From: Lepidodermella squamata
Taxonomy: Eukaryota; Gastrotricha
Length of the DNA stretch: 64,000 bases
Assembly (NCBI GenBank): GCA_047495785.1
Contig: JBLDXI010000007.1
Span: 434,001-498,000 of the forward strand
Direction of reading: 5' to 3'
Positions 48,337-59,226 of this stretch are shown piece by piece. Both the position numbers and the translations under genes were made by a program. Numbering within the stretch: position 1 is the stretch's first letter; every line of letters begins with the position of its first letter. The notes beneath the pieces are model-generated. The model was not told where the DNA came from and did not search any database. It worked only from the letters and a program-made list of their open reading frames with translations.

Positions 48337-50972
48337 ATGCTGCCGAAAATTCAAAGACTTCATGTGCCGGGAGAGTCATACGGGAACATTGCCCTAACTG
48401 AGACTGTTCTGCAGTCAAGATGCTTCATCGCAAACGGACGCAATTCAAAGAAAGGAAGAAGTTACCCTTATTTGGGTGCCGAGCTGTCTCGCATGCACAT
48501 TTCATTTCTATGCGACTTCGGGCGATTTTCTCATTTAAATATTTGCGACCTTTCAAACAACTTCATAAGCGACATTCAGCCCCTGGGATCGTGTATGAAT
48601 CTTGTTTGGCTAGATATTCACAGCAATCACGTATGACTTCGAGATATTAATAGCTCAATCATCAATCCATTTTCCATTTATCTACAGATTGAGGAAATGC
48701 CCGATGAATATTTCTGGGCGGGCCTGGTTTCCCTGCGTATTCTAAACGCCCATGACAATCCTATATCGGCTCTTGTTAACATAAAATATATCTCAGCTTG
48801 TCGTAACTTGGAAATCCTTACGCTTTTTGATTCACCTGTCTCAGTTCATCCGTTTTATCGGCACTGCTGTGTGAACAAGATTTCTACATTGAAAGCTTTG
48901 GATCATTATTTGATTTCCGATGACGAAGTAATTGAGGGATTTCTATGTCCTCCGAAATTCACCAAATTCGCAGATGGATTACGCATGAAGCTTGTTCCTC
49001 GCAGTAACGATGGGGTAGGTCATTAATGGGAAGCAAAAATTGACTTCATCTCTTTCTTTTATTCGCAGATGCTCGGGGTCTTTGCACTGTTAAGCCGTGT
49101 AAATTCAACTCAGGCGAAAATGTCACCATGCTTGTTCATTCAACGCGTGTTTCGTGGTTACAGAACGCGCAAACAGGTCAAGTCTGCCCTGAAGGTTGCT
49201 AAGAATCGAAACTTCAGGAATTTGAAGCTATCCGCTTCAGATTTTTTCAACCTGACATCAGTACTTTCCGAGATCAAATCAGAAGATTCGGTAACATTCT
49301 TTAAATTGTTATGCTCATTTTTTATTCTGGCACATTTTCAGGACGCGGCCGCTGCTAAATTGCCAGATTATGATCATCTACCGCCAATAATGCCGCCATC
49401 AACTCCATCTGCAGTTCCTGCGGATAGAGCTCGAATTGTCACCAATATACCAACCGCTTCATCCTTGCGAATGATATTTCACAAACTTGTCCATTCTAAT
49501 CTTCTGCAAGAGTTTGAAGATGTTATGGATGCGATCCGTTCTAAGAAAATGGATGGAAAGACAGGTAAATGATGTGCAGAAAAGTAACGAGGCGGCAATT
49601 GTTTATTTTGCTTATTAGATGAATACATTCGTGAGGTTGCAGAAGTCGCATTTGAGGGCGTAGCAGAGGAGATGCAAAAGTTGACACCAAGAGAAAGACT
49701 TTTGCCGAAGGACAGAGAGCTGACGGATGAAGCTTTCTTCATGGCAAAATCCATGAGTCGCGATGACACTTTCGAACTTCCGGATTATCGCGTAACCACA
49801 AGCCAAGGCTTCATGACGACTGGTCCGGAATCGTTTAATCACTTGGAGTTGAAACAAATTGAGGCTCAAATGGTTCGCCAGGCTGATTTAGATTACCATG
49901 CGAAGAAGCGAGCTGATGTGAAACGAGAATTTGCAGAAAAGCAGGAGTCTAACGATTTCAAACAAGTCAATATGAACGCTGTTCGAGACAAAGTTGCAGC
50001 TGAAGAGCACCTTACTCAACAGCTGGCTTGCCTCGCTGCCGTTGAGAAAGCCTACCATGAAAGAGCAGTTCGTGAAATCCGGTTCGACAGAGCCACCACT
50101 ATTTTGGCTAGTCGGGAAGCCACAACCCAAGCTATTAGGAAGCAAAGTGCTTTCGTTACAAGTGCTCATGAGATGGTTGGAAATGATATCAGAACCCAAA
50201 AGCATCTCACGCATCTACTTCTCCAAAAGCTCAAAGAAAAAGACGACTTGTAAGTCGAGATATAAAAATAATAATAGTCCTTGATTAATTATTTAATTCC
50301 AGAGAGAAGCGGGCAAATCATCAAAAGGAGATAGAAAAACGACTAAAAAGGCAAAAGAAAATGGAATCATATCGTGCAGTTTCAGACTTGAGGCAGCGAT
50401 TTTGCGCGATTTCCGCTTCAATTAACCGATACGATTTAGTCAATAGGCAACAAGGACAGCTTGAAAGAACTCGAGCTATCGTTGAGCATATCCAGCACGG
50501 CAAACAAGCTGCCAGTATCATGGCTTCGGAACGAACTAGGAAACGAATAAGTGACACTGCAGCGGTTAACCAGCTGGAAATCCGTAGAGCTCACGAAGCT
50601 ATTGAAAATACTGCCGAATTAGATCTAGAACAAGCGCGAAAACGGGTTCACAGGTGAGCTATTACATTTTCATTGAAATTTTTCAAATCAAAACCATTTT
50701 ATAGGGTAAAAACGGAAAAGCCAGATCGTTATCCACCAGCTTTACCTGGTCCTGGGTCGCTGACTGTCGACGGTGTTCAACACGCAGCGTATAACCCTAT
50801 TATCGCAACGTTGCCAAAGATTGAAGACACGAAATCAAGCCGCCCCGGTTCTCGAACAGGAAATAAACTGCCCTACCAAGAAGTTGTTGATATCAGGGAG
50901 CGTTGGAGAGTCCTAGCCGGCGTTCCTGATGGCAGGATCGGTCTACATCAAATAGCAGCTGATATTTCATGA
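48337..50972 (+). CDS. leucine-rich-repeat and IQ-motif coiled-coil protein (LRRIQ3-like)
   Basis: 771 residues from seven exons: 48337-48630, 48688-49014, 49069-49290, 49342-49564, 49619-50249, 50303-50653 and 50705-50972. N-terminal leucine-rich repeats (LNICDLSNNFISDIQPL, LVWLDIHSNH, LRILNAHDNPIS) end in an LRR cap-like segment (LKALDHYLISDDEV). An IQ motif follows (FIQRVFRGYRTRK), predicted to bind calmodulin. The C-terminal half is charged coiled coil, then a Pro/Gly-rich tail. The order LRR-IQ-coiled coil matches LRRIQ3/LRRC44, a testis- and cilium-associated family; other LRR/IQ proteins cannot be excluded. Poly(A) signal AATAAA at 51046-51051. If LRRIQ3 is correct, the animal probably has axonemes in sperm or cilia. 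Confidence 0.72.
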
Positions 50973-51278
50973 TTATAATTTGAACACCCTGTGCATTACT
51001 AATTAATAATATGAGATTGTGATTACAATTTTTGTTATATATATAAATAAATCATGACCTTCCATTGATGAATTTTCGGAATAAAAGAACGGCTAAAGGT
51101 ATCGCGTACTTGTATTTTAAGCTTCGCTGCTCAAAATACGCCCTCATTGTTTGCCGGTCGAGTTGAACAGGAAATTATTTCACCTACACCGAAGAATAAA
51201 AATCGGTGCTATTCGATCGATATAAGTCAAACTTTTTGGCTCAGATTTTCGTTAGCAAGCTATATTTTCACGCGCAAT
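50973..51278 (+). other. 3' UTR and spacer before the DUF4804-type gene
   Basis: AATAAA at 51046-51051 for the LRR/IQ gene. A TTTTCGTTAG acceptor-like motif ends at 51254, 24 nt before the next ATG, but about 200 nt from the poly(A) signal, so operon linkage is weaker here than elsewhere. Confidence 0.4.
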
Positions 51279-52991
51279 ATGTCACACTTGCGAGGAATTT
51301 CAACAACGTGTCTAGCTTTAACAAATTCTTGCCTCAACACGGCTGATCAAGTCGGGGATTGTTTACTTTACACCGCCAAGCAATATGAACCATTTCTTGA
51401 CACTTGCATCGACACCACGAACTATTATTCGGATCAAATTGGAGGCTGTATGGTTTACACAGCGCAACAAGTGCCTGGGCTTCAAAAATTGGTCGAAAAT
51501 CAAGTTGCCGGACAGCGAGATAGCGAAACTGTTCGCCGAATAGCCTTACAGGCTTTCATGAGCGCTGTTTCCATCCAGCAATGGGAGGGAATGCATAAAT
51601 CAAGACGGCAATCGGACACGTCAACTGTTGGAACAGATTTGATCGTCCAGCTTCACTTCAATTCAACGCTATTCCTACAAAATAGTCGATTGGAATTTCC
51701 GCTATCGGTTAATCGACTGCAAGAGTTGCTAGAGCGTGGGAAAATATGTCAGTCAGAAATATTTTACTTCTTGACAAGTACCCGGCCAATAATTCATGAT
51801 AACGTTGTGGACCTGATGGAAAAATTTCTCGACCTGAAACGCGACTTTGGCTCAACGGTGGAAAGGAATTTATATAAAACCATCGAGGTCAACGAATTTA
51901 TCACGAGATTATTTCATCGACGAGCTATTTCTTTCTACGGAAGAGACGATAAATACCTTCTTAGAAGTGGCGAGCAAGGCGCTGGTGGTTTTGAATTGAT
52001 AGGCACTGAAAACGAGAAAGCGCCACTGAATCTTGATAATTATTTATCCTACGACGAAATGAAGATTTCAGCCCTGATAGGTTTATCGTCACCTTCAGCG
52101 TTCATCAACGAGGGTAGCCGTGGTAACAACGGTGTTTTGGTCGATAATCAGCGATCTTTCCAGATTCGAGGAATCGCAATCGGCTTGGTTCCACCACGTT
52201 TCGATCGCGAACTCGTAATGGAATACCATGATTTCGTTGTCGATTCAACTCAGAACAGTATTCGCCACGGTTTTGGTGTTGGGAATCGCTTGCAAGGACC
52301 TTTCAACAAACTTTGGGCCGATTTCTACGGCCTGGCTCTACCTTATTTTCCGAGCTACATGGATATCTTCAGCGGCGAAGATTTATCTGAGCAATATGTA
52401 TCGCTTTCAGATGGCAAATATATAAATAAAGTTCTTTACTCGCGGCGGATTCAAATCATGGCGGAAACATTGCTGCTGGAAGCAAATCTTCGAGCCTTTG
52501 AATTGAGCCGTCTAGCATTTATTCACGTTTCTGGTTTCGGCTTGGACGAGTGGCCGTTCGGTCAAAATGAGGTCGATACAAAAGTTATGCAAGAAGCCTA
52601 CTTGGCCGGTTTCGCCGCCGCTTTGAGCAAGCTTCACCTTACCTGCATTGGCGCTATTGCCTTTGCAGGGTTAAACACAGATTTGACAAGCGACGAAGAT
52701 TTGAAGACCATTTGCGAACCGAAAAACCCTGAAATAAGGATATTTACTACAAAACGAAATCCTATGGACAAACTAGTGGATCAAGATGAAAATTGTCTCT
52801 TGGTTGTGACGTATTCAGCCAGTTGCAATGCGCTACCTGGAAACGAATATTGGCTAGGCTCGTTAGATTCAACAGATACGCAAAGCTTTTGCTGCAGTTC
52901 GCTAATATCTGAACTGCACAACCCTTTGATAAATCCAACAATCAAAGGCGAGAACGCTAAAGTTTTACACCCGCTTTACGACAACTATTAG
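51279..52991 (+). CDS. DUF4804-type protein of unknown function
   Basis: 570 residues in one exon, starting at the first ATG of the frame. The N-terminus has two similar segments (GDCLLYTAKQYEPFLDTC and GGCMVYTAQQVPGLQKL). The main body contains QIRGIAIGLVPPRFDRE, GVGNRLQGPFNKLWADFYG, and FELSRLAFIHVSGFGLDEW followed by AGFAAALSKL. The C-terminal part has PGNEYWLGSLDSTD then CCSSLISELHNPLIN, a pattern I associate from memory with DUF4804 (nematode and related proteins). The PGNE(Y/F)W..L..S.D...C(C)ST motif is reminiscent of a macro-domain-like fold, as in ADP-ribose-handling enzymes, but this is speculative. No signal peptide or membrane helix is visible. Poly(A) signal AATAAA near 53080. 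Confidence 0.65.
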   Translation: MSHLRGISTTCLALTNSCLNTADQVGDCLLYTAKQYEPFLDTCIDTTNYYSDQIGGCMVYTAQQVPGLQKLVENQVAGQRDSETVRRIALQAFMSAVSIQQWEGMHKSRRQSDTSTVGTDLIVQLHFNSTLFLQNSRLEFPLSVNRLQELLERGKICQSEIFYFLTSTRPIIHDNVVDLMEKFLDLKRDFGSTVERNLYKTIEVNEFITRLFHRRAISFYGRDDKYLLRSGEQGAGGFELIGTENEKAPLNLDNYLSYDEMKISALIGLSSPSAFINEGSRGNNGVLVDNQRSFQIRGIAIGLVPPRFDRELVMEYHDFVVDSTQNSIRHGFGVGNRLQGPFNKLWADFYGLALPYFPSYMDIFSGEDLSEQYVSLSDGKYINKVLYSRRIQIMAETLLLEANLRAFELSRLAFIHVSGFGLDEWPFGQNEVDTKVMQEAYLAGFAAALSKLHLTCIGAIAFAGLNTDLTSDEDLKTICEPKNPEIRIFTTKRNPMDKLVDQDENCLLVVTYSASCNALPGNEYWLGSLDSTDTQSFCCSSLISELHNPLINPTIKGENAKVLHPLYDNY

Positions 52992-54247
52992 CGACCTAAA
53001 GCTGGAGGTAACCGGTGATATTCAAGTGGTTGAGTTCGTAACCTAAAATGCGGCTTGTTATTTTTGCACAAAATTTCGAATAAATCATATTATTTTGTTA
53101 TTTCAATCATGTTTGTCGACTCTCAAGGGCATCCAACCCAGCCGCGCACATGCTGCGCGAGTAAAGGAATTTCACCCGAAGTGGCTTTCGCGTCGACTGC
53201 GATAAACAAGTCACGCGCTGTCAATGACAAGTACTTGCGCTCTTTTCACATTTACACCTTGTCGAAATTGATGGGTGTCTAATAAAATGAAAAAGCTAAT
53301 TGTTGAATAATTGTTTATCTCAAATTTTGCAGCTCCTCATCTTGAATAGCATGCAAGTCTATTAGGCCAGAATTTTTAGGTAGTAGAGTATATTATAAGG
53401 CACTTTGAATTTATATCAGCTTCATCAATCTAACGCGGTTGGACGCCTCAAAGTTTGCGAGTGCACACACACACAGGAAGATGCGGTCCGGCTTCAAAGG
53501 TGATGCTGTTAACCCCATTCATCCGTAATATAATAGGTGAGAAGTCCGGCCAAGAATTAACGGTGTGTATTCGAGGCAAAGTTGACAATGTGCACCGACT
53601 TGATATACTCGCTTTTCGCTTTCTATGATGATAAAATTGTGACACTGCAACAGAGCGTGTCGCATCATGCATTTTCTTTCAAAGTTATAGGTCTCATTTT
53701 GCCGCATTTGTGGACATTTGAGTATGGACACTTTTTAATAATTCTTTTTTCTTGATTTTTTGCCGGGCTAATCACTAGACAAGGTCTGTATATAATGACA
53801 AATAAATAGAGGCGCTCTTGAAAATTTGTTGTCAAATATAATGCCCAATTTTTCAGTTGAAACAGCGCGTGTCTGTGGCGCGCTGAAAGGCATCATGCGA
53901 CACACGACACCTCTGTCAAGTGTTTACCTCAACAAAGAGCTCGGGCTTTATTGTCCGCGCGATGACACGACACGATGGGGCTATAAATATAGCACCTCGC
54001 CTACTTCATTAGCAGGCTCAATGTATTGTCTTCGCTTTGTTGCGCTAGCGCTTGCTGTGCGGTCACGTTTGTGACCCGCGCTTTATCACTCCCAGGCGTC
54101 GCCGCTTTTTCGCAACCCTAGACGCGAAACTTTGACACTAGGCTGAATCTTTATTAAACAAATTCTTGCTTACTCCAATGTCTCATCATGAAACCTTGTT
54201 AAAACCGAAAATATTCTCAATAATTCATTTTTGAAATTTCAATAGAA
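52992..54247 (+). promoter_or_regulatory. spacer with TATA promoter of the TGF-beta gene
   Basis: 1.25 kb. TATAAATA at 53982-53989 probably drives the TGF-beta ligand gene. An acceptor-like TTTCAATAG ends at 54245, 2 nt before its ATG, so a 5' UTR intron or trans-splice site is likely. No other gene; the open stretch around 53055-53282 has no family resemblance. Confidence 0.45.
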
Positions 54248-55762
54248 ATGTTAGATTTTTTATTTTACGGCATATTATTATTCGGGCTGTTGCTAACTGA
54301 CATCAGCCATTCAACTGAAGTTGGCATTGATATCGACAAATTAAGCGGTCAACTCCAGGTTGACTTTATGTCAAACCTCTACGCCGAATTAACCGCATCT
54401 TCGGCATCTCCTCATACAGAAGCCACCTTAAACCAAACCGTAGTAACGGTGAAGCCTTCAACAACCGGCTCAGCTTATTGCACACCGTCAGATGACGTAT
54501 TTGTCGAGGCTGTACTTCTCGATTTTCGAAATCTTGTCTTCAACTCGCGACATTTTTCCGCCGTCAACAAAATTGCGCTTTACGTCGTTGATAAATCGAA
54601 CGAAGACGACAAAAGGCTGCCGTTGCTTCGGAATGAGTCGTCATTTATTGTCACTGTCAATGGAAATGGCGCGTTATCAGATGCGAAAAGCAAATTTCGA
54701 ATGTCAGCCAGCGTTGCGAGGGGTGGGAAAAGCGTTTTTCTGCTGCCCAATGAGACTGCATCGATTTGCGTGTATTTCCCAATGCGGCAACGCACTTCTC
54801 TCGGAATTTTCGGCGTAATATGGGGCAGAGAAGATTCGCGATCCGACGCTGAGGATCTGGAAAAAGTTGAAGAGGCAGTTCTCAGCCTTCCTCTTCGGCG
54901 AAAACGAGAGGCTAAAACGAATCATTATTACCCGAAAGGACTCAAACTTAACCTAAATAACAGTCTTGACTTACTGTTGGCACCGCAATTCAGCAACGCA
55001 ACTGAAAAATTGAAGAGGCTCGATCATCCTAGATTTTTCCTGAAGGAGAGGAAAGTTTCCATCGCCAAAACTGTTGGTAAGACCGCGAAAAAAGGACGAG
55101 GCAAGCATGCTAGAAAAGGCAGTGTTAAGTCTTCGAAAAGCTCAAAGTCGACGAAGGTCGTAGAGTTCCCTCCCTTTGGCTCGGAATTGTCGACCAAGCC
55201 GCCTAGGAAGAACAATAAGTTGGATTTCAAGCAGAGGCGTGATGGGTTGAAGCATGATAAGCGCGGCCGTAAGCGACGGCAGAATCACCACAATTTATTG
55301 TCACTGAAAGTTGTTGGGGCAGAGGCTGAAGCTGGGATTACGACTACGTCAGCTGTAATGCACGACCCTGCTCCTGAGAGTGGAGAAGTTTGTAAGCATC
55401 ACAAGTTACCTATCAAGCTTGCAGAATTGGGCTGGAAACGGGTTATAATCGCACCTGAAGTCGTGGATATTTCATATTGTTCCGGCGTTTGCAGCATGGC
55501 TTTGGTGAGTTAACTTCATGGTTTCTCTATTTCATGTTCATTCGCGTATCATTTTTAGACTCCGAATAAAATCAGCAACCAAGCTATGCTTCTTCAACTT
55601 TTCAAAGTTGTGAGAGGGACATCTCTGCCTCATTCTCTGCCTGATCCTCAATGTGTTCCAACTGGCTACTCATCATTAACGCTGCTTTTTTACGATGAAA
55701 ACGAAAATATTGTGTTGAAAAATTATCCGAATATGATTGCCACTTCTTGCGGTTGTAGGTAG
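54248..55762 (+). CDS. TGF-beta superfamily ligand (BMP/GDF-like), one conserved cysteine missing
   Basis: 486-residue secreted precursor from exons 54248-55504 and 55559-55762. Signal peptide (FLFYGILLFGLLLTDIS), prodomain, then two furin-type sites: RRKR at 217-220 and RKRR at 341-344. The segment between them is very Lys/Arg-rich, with a KSSKSSKST run, perhaps matrix-binding. The mature cystine-knot domain shows VCKHHKL, GWKRVIIAPEV, YCSGVC, then ...NQAMLLQLFKVV..., DPQCVPTGYSS, LLFYDENENIVLKNYPNM and a C-terminal CGCR. Six of the seven family cysteines are present; the CC pair before VPT has become QC, so the residue forming the inter-chain disulfide is absent. The Trp of the usual GW..WIIAP motif is also partly changed. 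The ligand subfamily (BMP, activin or TGF-beta) is not resolved. Confidence 0.92.
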
Positions 55763-56239
55763 TTTGAGCAGCGATGTCATATTATTTATTGAATGTTTCT
55801 TAAATACTTGGCGCTTTTTGCTTTTCCGCGCGATAATCAATTGAGGCCGAATTTTCTTGCGGTGAATGCTGTTATCATGTTGCCATTACTTTTTCTTTTA
55901 GGTCTCAACTAACAGACCAGCGAGCAAATGCTGTTCGACTGTATAGTCGGGCGGTTTCTCCCTGATTTTTACCCTGGGAAATAAGCATGATAGTACTGTT
56001 AGATATGATGCCTCAAACACGGTAAAAATGAGGGAGAAATTGCTAGCTAGTGAAGGGGTATCTATGTCAAATGTCGCATCTTTTCCAAGTTGTAAATGAA
56101 TATCAGATAATTTCCTTCAATTTCTGCCACGATTTCTTTTTATTTCTGGTATAATTACTGTACAATTTACCGCAAGAAACAGCAAACACTTTTGTATGAA
56201 GGAGAAATAAAATTTCAGTTTTGGATGAAAGTGGAAGAT
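55763..56239. other. spacer between convergent TGF-beta and amylase A genes
   Basis: The TGF-beta gene's AATAAA is at 56206-56211. On the minus strand, AATAAA for amylase A overlaps its own stop codon (56239-56244), and a second one lies at 56139-56144, so the two transcripts' 3' ends may overlap. Confidence 0.5.
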
Positions 56240-58705
56240 TTATTTAGATGTCGGAATGTTGTCGATTTTGCAATACTTTTTGTCGTTTCGTCTGAAGACG
56301 TTTCGGAATCCACATTTAGCTATGTGATTATTTGATTTAAACGGAGTTTCGTGGCCATCCCCGCAGCTCGACTGCTGATCGATGTCGATTTCCCAGTCGT
56401 TGGCGTTAATCGTGGTTTTGCCTTTCAATTCGAACCATCCGTTTTCTGTTTTAGAGCAATCCATCATGATATCAATCATCCAGTAATGGTCACCTATAGC
56501 GGGCAAACGTGAATAGATTCGACAATTTATTGAAAAATATACCGTAAAGGTTAAGGCTGTTGTAGGCTACGTTCTTTTGGTTATTTGAAGTCCAAACCAT
56601 AGGTGAGCCATCTGCTGGTCTGTTTTGAAAAGAACCAGTCTGGTTCGACTCCCTGCCGGCCCAATCTAAGAAGTTGTCACCCTTAGACCAAATGTTGTAG
56701 GGAATATATGGTTCTGTTTTATATGACACATGATCGTATCGAATCGGAATGTAGCAATCACTCGGCGTGGTTTTGCACGAAGAACGCTGTTCGTTGCCGA
56801 TGCCGCCTCGTAAAAACATATATTGGCCATTGCTGCTAACAAAATTGATGAATACAATCGTTCGCTTCCAATCACCAGTAGGTGCTTTTGTTGTAGTAGT
56901 AGTTGCAGGAGTAGTCGGAACAGTTGTTGGCACGATTGTAGTTTCATTTTCAGAATCTTCTATTCTTGCCTCTGCAAGACAGTTGAATCAGGGTAACTTC
57001 TTGAATTATAAATGATAAACCCGCTTACCCGAATGAATGGCGATCATGGGCTCATCAACAGAGTTCGAAATTTCGATTACAGCCTTACCCGCCGAGTCGA
57101 CGAAAACACTAGAACCCGAGCAGCTCTTTTTATCGCTGCTTAGTTCCCCAGTGATTACGTCGCAATATCGCCCAGCTGGCAACCCGGTTTGAACTGTTTC
57201 CAGCATTTGTTTACTGCCTCCGTTCAACGCGAAGAACGCCTTATTCCCCCGGGAGAACGCAATCTGGTTTTCGCCATCATCCCACCAATTTAGCATGCCA
57301 GTATTTGCAGCAACATTCCGGAACTTGGCCATGTTGGCAATAGGGCGCCAGCGGTGTTCACAGATCCAGCCGTTGCCACAACTGCCATCAGCATTTATTT
57401 TCACAGGCTTAGTCTCGTACTTGGCGTCACACGGCGGTCCAACCCAATCATTTTGGTCCTTGCCGCCTTTGAAGTTTCGATCCCAATAGTAAGAACTCAT
57501 CACCCTAGCTTGACCGTAAGGCCATGCCAGCATAAACGCGACTGCCATCTTGTATTGGCGAGGCTTGAAGAACGTCAAAATGTCCCCACCCGATCCATGG
57601 CCGCGTTGATTGTCATGGTTGTCAATAAAAGCAAGAGCTTTACCATCAGGCATGAGGTTATCTGGAAAATTAAGGTGATTTAAATTCTCGGGAACCTCTG
57701 GGCAGTTTATACTTACTCCAACCTTCACCTAGGGATTTGAGCCCAGCTAATTGACTTCTGCCGCTGAAGTATTCGCTCAGATATTTCCCGTACTTGAATT
57801 CTGTCACGCGGGCTAAGCTGTAGTAGTCGGCTGCTTTTATAATTTCATCCCCAAAATCGATCACTTCTTGATAAATGAACGGCTTGCTGTTTGCTTTGAA
57901 ACCCTTTTCAGTCGGCAAGTTTTTCAACTTCGAAATGATGGTCTCGACATCAGTCGGCCACATGTGTTTTGCCGCGTCGAAGCGGAATCCGGCTACTCCA
58001 ATGTCGATTAGACTGTTAAGCCAAGTGACCAAAGTTGTTTCAACATTCGACCTGCTTTGCTTTAGATCAACAAGACCAACAAGTTGGCAGTTACGAACTT
58101 GGCTCGGATCGTCGAAATTCTCAATATTTCCGCTGCTACTGAGACATTCCCTGCCTTTGATGTTAAAATCTTCTTGCGTCCATGGAACTGTGGGAAATTC
58201 ATGCTTTGTAGCATCAAATGAACTACCACCGATGCCATTTGCTGACGAGCTACTTGATGAACTGGCGGATGCCATGTGGTTCAGTACAGCATCGACGTAG
58301 ATTCTAACGCCAACCTTATTGCAACGATCGACCATGTCTTTGAATTCAATTTCGTCTCCTGATCTTGAAATCGTTTTGTACGAAACAGGCTGGTAGCGTT
58401 CCCACCATGGTCGTTTCTCTTTTGCGTTCATAATCACGCGGTGTTCGTTCGGTGGGGAAACCTGGACCCCACAAAAACCCTTTGGAGCCAAGAATCTTTC
58501 GCATTCTAGGGCAATATCAGCCCATCTGAAATTGAAAGAACAGATACCCTATGAACAAAGATTTATCGAGATGCATTGTTATATACCTCCATTCAAAGAG
58601 ATGAACAATAGTTGTGCGACCTTCGGCACAATTAGGGTCGAACTGCCCATAAACCAGGACAGAGCAATAAAATATAGCAAGGAAAACTACAGAGATAGCT
58701 TTCAT
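56240..58705 (-). CDS. Amy: secreted alpha-amylase with extra C-terminal domain (copy A)
   Basis: GH13 alpha-amylase, hydrolysing internal alpha-1,4 bonds of starch and glycogen, secreted to the gut. Minus-strand exons 58705-58587, 58525-57717, 57661-57029, 56971-56543 and 56493-56240 give 747 residues. Signal peptide MKAISVVFLAIFYCSVL, then [18 protein letters not shown]. The catalytic residues are present: nucleophile in GFRFDAAKHMW, acid/base in IYQEVIDFGDE, third acidic residue in [12 protein letters not shown]. The Arg residues expected for chloride binding are also in place. After the amylase domain comes a Thr/Pro-rich linker (VPTTVPTTPATTTTTK) and a domain of about 200 residues ([30 protein letters not shown]) seen in all three copies. 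It resembles the C-terminal extension of many invertebrate amylases and of the Pseudoalteromonas enzyme. This is the most divergent copy. Confidence 0.94.
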
Positions 58706-59226
58706 CTTGAGTTTACTTTTCTTGGAAAAAGAGGAAAAGTGGGCATCCAGAAATATCCTACGTGATATAGGGCAGGGCAACCCACACCCACACCGAAAGA
58801 TAAGGGCCGTACCGAAAGCGAAGCCGTGACCTAAAAAATAACCCTTGGCTCAGAACAAAAAAATTATCACCAACGCCGAGTCAGATAATGGAAGCATGTA
58901 AGGTACTCATTTACACTTTTTATGACGTCTATATGCTAAAGGGTATTTTGCTCGAATACACCCGATATTATCATCCTCGCCAAATCCTATTTTCCAAGTT
59001 CTGGATTTTGGGTTCCTTAGATAAAAAGACGCATTTTGTGACCTATATATAAAAAGATGAAACTTGAATGAGAAACAAACACTTGCCTTTGAACTAACTT
59101 CAGCCTTCAGCCTTCAGCCTTGGGCTTGGGGTTGCTAGCTTTATTTTTCACAATAAATTTCAGCAAGGTAAAAACTAAGAAACGCTGATAGCGAAAAAGT
59201 TCATAATTGTCCAATTGTGATCATCT
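58706..59226. promoter_or_regulatory. amylase A promoter region and spacer
   Basis: Upstream of copy A (minus strand) is a TATATC-type TATA element near 58764. GATA-factor motifs (AGATAAG at 58798-58804, TTATC near 58865, AGATAA at about 58883) are also present, the kind found in intestinal genes. A CCTTCAG tandem repeat lies at about 59102-59120, and the copy B poly(A) signal at 59150-59155. Confidence 0.45.
59102..59122 (+). repeat. short CCTTCAG tandem repeat
   Basis: Three and a half tandem copies of the 7-mer CAGCCTT between amylase A and B. No function inferred. Confidence 0.7.

Noticed and set aside
53055-53282. 75-residue frame downstream of the DUF4804-type gene
   Set aside because: Starts inside the probable 3' UTR and poly(A) region; no family match.
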